Source: Sanguinoderma infundibulare | Lineage: Eukaryota > Basidiomycota > Agaricomycetes > Polyporales > Polyporaceae | DNA: 64,000 bases | NCBI GenBank assembly: GCA_032821775.1 | Contig: JAVLRN010000001.1 | Location: forward strand, 558,001 to 622,000 | Direction: 5' to 3' | The notes under the pieces: generated by a model | Seen by the model: only the letters and a program-made list of their open reading frames with translations | Told to the model about the DNA's origin: nothing | The model's database searches: none | In this document: in pieces, positions 55,775 to 64,000 of the stretch | Layout: the number at the start of each line of letters is the position of its first letter | Position numbering within the stretch: position 1 is the stretch's first letter | Position numbers and translations under genes: made by a program

Positions 55775-57716
55775 CCATGTCTCGAGAGCATTTGGTGTCC
55801 GTTAGATAAGTGTTTCTGTTGTGTTGGGCGTTGTCAAGTTCTTTGAATTGTTTTGTTCTCGAGCATATGTGTGCCTCCTCCTGCTATCCGTTGTCTTTTC
55901 CTAAAAAATTTCCTTGTGTTGGTGGCATCCGCGCAATGCGCCTAACTCACGCATATGGTTCGAACCTTGGGATGAATGTGCCGAACAGTGGCGCTGCGGG
56001 TGAGTAAGTACGGGCTTCGCGGGCTTGGCCAATTATTGCAAACAGGCAGATGAGTGTCTTCTAGCAGCAGATCGAGGTGAGTTTCTTCTGGCAGCAGATC
56101 GAACCTAAAACTAACTTACGCGGTTAGATGTGGGACATACCATCCGTAGCCCTCCGGCGGTCGTCAATTTTCTTTAGTGTTTAAGTTCAGCCAGGTTTGA
56201 TATCTTAAGCATCCGAGCTTTCAGGATCCTCCGGGCCAAATTCGGCAAGGACCAATCCCCGTACTTCTTGGCACGTCCTGCAGGCCACTCGGCCCCCTCG
56301 ATCCCGTCGGTCTCTTCTATGCTTGGCTGGCTCCTTGTCCTGCTCGCTCGTTTTCCGATGGCGTGCCGCAGTCTCACAACTTTCATCTCCGGCGGCGTCC
56401 AAAGTTCACCCAAGTCGCCTGATTCTATTTTACCTGACTTGCTGGAGGCTCGGCTTGCTCACTCTAGGATCTTGGTTTCCTCGCGGGTCTTCCAGTTCTA
56501 GCGCTTCACTGTATGCTCTTTCCTTCTCTGCGTTTCTTCTTCTTATCGCTGCCGTATGGGCCGCGGGGGTGAAATCAAGTCAGATTCAATGCAGTCGAGC
56601 GACTGGGAGGCACGCCTACACGGAACGCCGCAACCCATGATGCAGCACGCCACCGCAGCGCAGGCTTTGCGAACCTATGCTGGCCTATGGGAACAGTACC
56701 TCCGGCACTGTGGTCCGAGGGTGGCTACGTAGATGAATGGCCAAGCGGGCCAGACTGTGGTAGGACTACGGAAGACCATGCGGATCTGTCTGTGACCTGT
56801 CGACGGTGGAAGACGGTGAGTAAACCACCTGCCCTTCGACGTCGTGCCGAGGCTAATTTTGCGAGCGGTTTGTCAGGCTTGGATTCGGATGTTACGACGG
56901 TCCGCTCAATCGCCACTCAGGCTCCCTCGACCCATCGCGGTGGGTGTGTTACCATTGACGTGCGACTCGGAGGGTCTTGGCTAGATCTTGGCTTCACCTG
57001 TCTATCTGTGCGGCGATAACTCTGTTCGCTCGTTGGACAGATGTGTCAGAGAGGAGTTCGGTCCTGCGGTCGCCATCGGACGCGCGGCACGGACCTGCCA
57101 GTGTAATTGCCGAGTCCGGCGCACTTAAGGAGCACATTGCGTAGGCGCTATCGTCCCGTTCTTCACGTCGGTTTACGCTGGATGGCCGGTCGAGTGGCGC
57201 GCGTTGAGTACACGAATGATGCGGCATAGTAGGGATCCGAGCAGTGGCATTGATCGCCAGCTGCAGGCGATTCCTGCCCAAGCGGTCTGCAAACGCCGCT
57301 GTCCGCAGCACGCCAGTACGAAGGCTCTGCGCTGAACATCCACAAACAGCTGCAATGTAAGTACACAGGGCAAGCATTCCCGGAATTTTGGGGAGAGAAT
57401 CAAGAGAGAAGGCTCAATTACTCCTTTCTCTTCCACGTGACGTCTTTGATAGAAAGGCCTGCCGACTCGGACAAGAGGTCGACCTCTTCTTGAAGTTGTT
57501 CGCTTTTTTCTTGCCTTTTCCCAAAAGAAATGTCACTTATATCACGAGTGACTATGCCTTTGCTTCGACTTTACTCTCTCCCGAAATCTACTGTTACATA
57601 TCCTGAGCAACACATGACCTGTGCATCGATGGATCTCGAGTCACCTCCGATACACCAAGGTTTGTCTCCTTCCCCCAGCGTACCAGAGACGATCCCCCCT
57701 CCAACCTTGTCTGACC
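55775..57716. other. Stretch without a recognised gene
   Basis: Contains a short near-repeat around 56050-56105 (ctagcagcagatcgaggtgagttTctTCTggcagcagatcga type). A 110-codon plus-strand frame at 56687 resembles no family I know. The right end should contain the hydroxyproline dehydratase promoter. Confidence 0.4.
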
Positions 57717-59048
57717 ATGGACACGTTCGCAAGAATATCTGCGGGAGGGTATTCCCTAGTTGGGACCACAGTAATCAATGTGGTAGATATGCATACCGGC
57801 GGAGAGGTGAGTCAACTGTAGACTCGCACTTCTGCCGCGTTGGCCAACAACCTGTGATCGTAGCCAACTCGAATCATCGTCCAAGGATACCCTGCACTAG
57901 AGGGAGAAACGTTGCTAGAAAAAAGAGCATATGCGAAGGAGAAGCTGGATGCTCTCCGGCAAAGGTGCATGCTCGGGTCGAAATCGATGCGAAGCGATGA
58001 CGACGAACCTGCACCGCAGGCTCATGCGGGAACCGCGCGGGCACAAGGAGATGTATGGCGCGATACTCGTCCCAGAGACAGAGAAGACGAGGAGCGGAGA
58101 AGCGGACATAGGTGTCCTCTTTTGCCATAACGGTAAGTTAGGTTAACGAACAAGGATGGGAACGCACTATGGACTCCGATCATAGAGGGTTACTCGACTA
58201 TGTGCGGGCACGCCACCATCGCGCTCGGGCGATTCCTTGTCGACACGCAGGACGAAACAGTATTCCCCGGACGGAAGGAGGTCGCATTTGACCCGGTCAA
58301 AGGCGAATCCAAGCTCCGGCTGCACGCGCCTTGCGGGGTCGTGGAGGTCACGGTTCCGACTGTGCAAGACGGAGATTGGACGCGGTCGGACCCGGAGCGC
58401 GAGGTGCACTTTATCAGCGTGAAGACCTTTGCGGCGGCGACGGACATAGTCGTCGAGGTACCTGAGGAGCACGTCTGGCCTGAACTTCGCCGCACTGGAC
58501 GACTCACGGTCAAGGCGGACCTTGCGTACGGCGGAGCCTTCTATGTTATCGTGAAGGAAAAGGAACTAGGGTTTGGACGCGTTAGGGATGGCGAGGTCGA
58601 CCTTCGAAAACTCGATCAGGCGACGGCGGTGGTCAAGCAGCTGGTCGGCGCGAGGAAAGAGCTGTTCCAAGGCCACGGACTCGAGCGCGACTTGGAATAC
58701 CTGTACGGGGTGATCGTCGTCGAGGACGGGGAGAGCGAGGTGGGACTGGGCGGGCTGCAGGGGAGACTGGGCGTGTGTTTCTTTGCAGACCAGCAGGTGG
58801 ACAGGTCGCCGACGGGGTCGGGTGTCGCGGCTCGCATCGCTCTTGCGCGTGCCAAGGGATTGTTGGGCGAGGGCGAGCGAGTCCGGTTTGACTCTCCATG
58901 GTCGGCGCGGCACGGTGGGGAGCAAGGGACGTTCATCGGGAGCGGGGTAGGAGCGGAGAGGGCGCGCGTCGAGGGCCGAGGATTCTACACCGGAGCGTGT
59001 GCGTTCGCGGTCGAGGACGGCTTTTCGCGCGAGGGCTTCGTCCTCTGA
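57717..59048 (+). CDS. Trans-3-hydroxy-L-proline dehydratase (proline racemase family)
   Basis: Exons 57717-57806, 57864-57964, 58020-58132, 58186-59048; 388 aa. Proline-racemase fold signatures: VVDMHTGGE and PTRIIVQGYP near the N-terminus, the first catalytic site STMCGHATIALG with its Cys, and the second site DRSPTGSG, where Thr replaces the second Cys of racemases. Cys plus Thr is the pattern of trans-3-hydroxy-L-proline dehydratase (human L3HYPDH type), which removes water to give delta1-pyrroline-2-carboxylate. Probably cytosolic. The start ATG begins MDTFARISAGGYSLVG; no targeting signal is seen. About 3.8 kb downstream lies an ornithine-cyclodeaminase family gene that could act on the product. 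Confidence 0.88.
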
Positions 59049-59450
59049 CGCGCGTATGTCATAAAAAGTAGTTAACGGCTACATAACGGAGCCCGCCTGT
59101 GTAACAAATAGAAACTAACGTTCTCCGTGTGGTCAACGATGGACGTCTGCGGGCGATGCGAGAGCGGCGAGGGTGGGGTGAGCGCCAGCGGTCATGAGTC
59201 GGGGCCGTGGTTCGGATACGAGCTCAGCTTGGTTCTTGCCTCCATTGTGCCACTGGTCTGCTGCTCCTTCATCTTACTTCTTCAATCCCCTAGCTGCCTT
59301 TCGCTGCGAGGTCCGCAATTGCACCCACGGATTCGGACGTTCGGCATTCAATTTACCTTCACCGTTGGCCCATTGGCCCAGACTTGCTTCCTGCTTTGAG
59401 CGGCCCTGGAGCGGATTCCGCATTCCGCACAGAAGTCCTCCGTCGGCCTC

Positions 59451-62027
<2,577 letters not shown>

Positions 62028-62871
62028 GCGTCTGTGGACGTCTGTGTGAAACATCGGTGTGTGGCACCCCGTCCCTTGGCCGTCCCTGGAGTCGTCGGGC
62101 AGAGAGGGGAGGATTCCGCAAGATTATACATGTAGATCTGCTTGGTGGTTTCACGAATTGAATGTAACGTGTTGCTTGTTTGTTTGTAACCTTGTCATAA
62201 TACAGTGACAGGTCGGTCTGTCTATCCCTTACGTTGCCTAGTCGGCTGTGGCGTGAATCAGTGTCATGCGAGGTAATTATCTCTTCAGGGTGCTTAATTC
62301 TCACATGCGACATTTGAGGCACCGTACGAGGTAGAAACGCCACTGAGATAATTGCTTCTGAAAGCGGTTCCCTCTTGCACTCTCTGAAACTAGACGCACG
62401 CTATCGGCATCAGAAGCTGCGCAATTGCGAGCTTGGTTCTCCTGAAGTCGTTCCTATAAGGATAGTTGGTGCGTGGCGAGTGGAATGCCGCCTATGAACG
62501 AGGTAGCGAGTGCTAAACGAGCATTTCAGAGTTGGCGTCGCGCGGAGACCATCCCGACCCGTGAGAGGGTGGCCCGGGGAAGGCGTCAAGGCTGGGCACA
62601 CTGGCGTACAACTGGGCTACATTCACTGCACGCATAATCATGCAGAGGAAGAAAGACTGTTACAAATGCCGTAAGATCAACGCCCTTCTATCCCGTTCAA
62701 AGTGCTGGCTGTAATTGATATTTTGCGGGAACGTGGCAGTCGACACCGATTTGACATGGCGAACGCCAACTGCACCCTAAATTTCGAGCCTCAATCAATA
62801 TTCACGAACGCTCGGTTTCCGGATGGGACTCACTCAGCTCGCCGCATCGCAGACGCTTGGGGATTGACTGA
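62028..62871. other. Spacer between convergent genes
   Basis: Holds the 3' ends of the acetyltransferase and the cyclodeaminase-like gene. No frame of interest. Confidence 0.5.
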
Positions 62872-64000
62872 CTACGGGTCGTAATCTTCGATGACGCTCC
62901 CGATACCCTCCTCTATCGCCCGCTGGACGACCGCACTGGCGATCGCGACGTCCTGGAGGCCCACGCCGACCGATTTGAAGATCGTGACGTCGCCGCGGCG
63001 GCGTATGTTCTCGATCGCGTCGGCCCGTGGCTTCCAGGAGGTCTCGTAGTCGAACAGCTCGCCAATCTCGACGAGGTCCGTCTCGGTGAGGCCCGCCGAG
63101 ATGAGCTCGCCGGCTTCGTGCTGGAAGAGAAGATTTTTTTGCGTCTGAGGGAGAGGAAGTAGACGTCGCACATACATACCAGGCAAGCTGACTTGTGGTC
63201 CACTACGACCTTTGCGGCGCGCTCGATGAGAGGACGGTCGACCTCGTGCCTGTCGACGGGCTGTCGAATCAGACCACGATTTCCGATGCGAGACATGGGA
63301 ATGCGCACATTTCAGGTTTGTATGATCCGATGAGACACAGGTGGGTCCCGGGCCGCACATACTCGGACGGAAATAAAGGTTCGGTCGAAGACGTTGCGGC
63401 GATGATGATGTCCGCTCTGCTGACCTCCTCCCTCAGGCTGCCTCCCGTGATCGTTTCGGGGTCCGAGAGCGCCCCGACGGTGATCTGGACCGCGGGGAAG
63501 GCCTTCTTGATGACATCGTGCAGGTTCTCGAGCCTGGGGCCCGCAGAGCGGTTGAAGACGGCGCACGAGCGGACGGATGGATACGCCGTGAGGAAGAGCG
63601 AGAGGTGCGCTTGGATCTGAGCGCCTGCCCCGAACGCGACGATGCTCTTCGGCTCACGGTCGGCGGGAAACAGCAACCGCGTGGAAAGAAGCGAGCCTGA
63701 GTAAACGCGTTGATTTGAGCAATGGATTGCACATGACGAACCGTCGCACAGACGACGTGCAATTCCCGAGCGAGAGCGCACCTGCAGCGTTTCTCAGGGC
63801 GGTGAGATTCCGCGCGTTGACAACCGCCTTCACTCCTCCGCTGCTGTCGTCGATTACGAGCGTGCTCGCCGGAAGCCCTCTGTCCTTGACCTTCTGTGGG
63901 GCCGTCGCTGTCGGCACCGCTACCACCTTCATCGCCGTTCCTGCGGAGGAGATTCTGGATGGCATAAAGAGGCATGTGTGATTTGCCGAGGGCACATTCG
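62872..64000 (-). CDS. Ornithine cyclodeaminase / mu-crystallin family enzyme, N-terminus outside window
   Basis: Visible exons: 64000-63782, 63696-63309, 63249-63180, 63120-62872. The first visible residues are NHTCLFMPSRISSAGTAMKV, which in the family lie some 50-70 residues from the start, so the N-terminus lies past the right edge. NAD(P)-binding Rossmann loop VAFGAGAQIQAH, AVFNRSAGPRLE, ATSSTEPLFPSEYV and GTHLCLIGSYKPEM are present, as is the C-terminal FKSVGVGLQDVAIASAV. Family members are ornithine cyclodeaminases, alanine dehydrogenases or delta1-pyrroline-2-carboxylate/ketimine reductases. Proximity to the hydroxyproline dehydratase favours the last; that is inference. Confidence 0.85.

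Overview
The window is nuclear DNA of a filamentous basidiomycete, most likely an Agaricomycete. Genes carry many short GT-AG introns (mostly 50-85 nt), and the content is typical of the group: a fungal ADAM protease, a HET-domain protein, S28 peptidase, F-box proteins, a SAP30-like protein and a secreted Ala/Gly-rich protein. Most multi-exon models below were joined by hand from splice sites and reading phase. In every model called intact (except the gene cut by the right edge) the exon lengths sum to a multiple of three.

Layout. 0.1-8.5 kb: FAD monooxygenase (-), unknown protein (+), ADAM metalloprotease (-). 10-22 kb is a gene graveyard: a broken spermidine synthase, an intact HET gene, a broken F-box gene, a tandem pair of ZIP9/ATX2-like membrane proteins (one with a lost splice acceptor) and a remnant of DNA topoisomerase II. 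22.5-24.8 kb: intact S28 serine peptidase (-). 27.8 and 41.4 kb: two intron-containing tRNA-Asn(GTT) genes in opposite orientation. 28.4-30.1 kb: F-box protein.

30.8-48.7 kb is dominated by an unrecognised 218-220 aa protein family present in five copies, three intact and two decayed. Two intact copies lie in arms of a ~1.6-kb inverted duplication around a ~5.7-kb centre that holds an acidic unknown protein, a Sel1-repeat protein and mitochondrial ribosomal protein mL38. The third intact copy and one relic lie head-to-tail at 47-48.6 kb. Between them sit a secreted protein and a SAP30-like subunit split by an unusually long 1.7-kb intron.

51.3-64 kb is ordinary gene-dense DNA: F-box protein, a divergent AGC-type (pseudo)kinase, trans-3-hydroxy-L-proline dehydratase, a MYST histone acetyltransferase and, cut by the right edge, an ornithine cyclodeaminase/mu-crystallin family enzyme. 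The dehydratase product, delta1-pyrroline-2-carboxylate, is a known substrate for reductases of the latter family, so these two genes may form a short hydroxyproline-to-proline route flanking the acetyltransferase.
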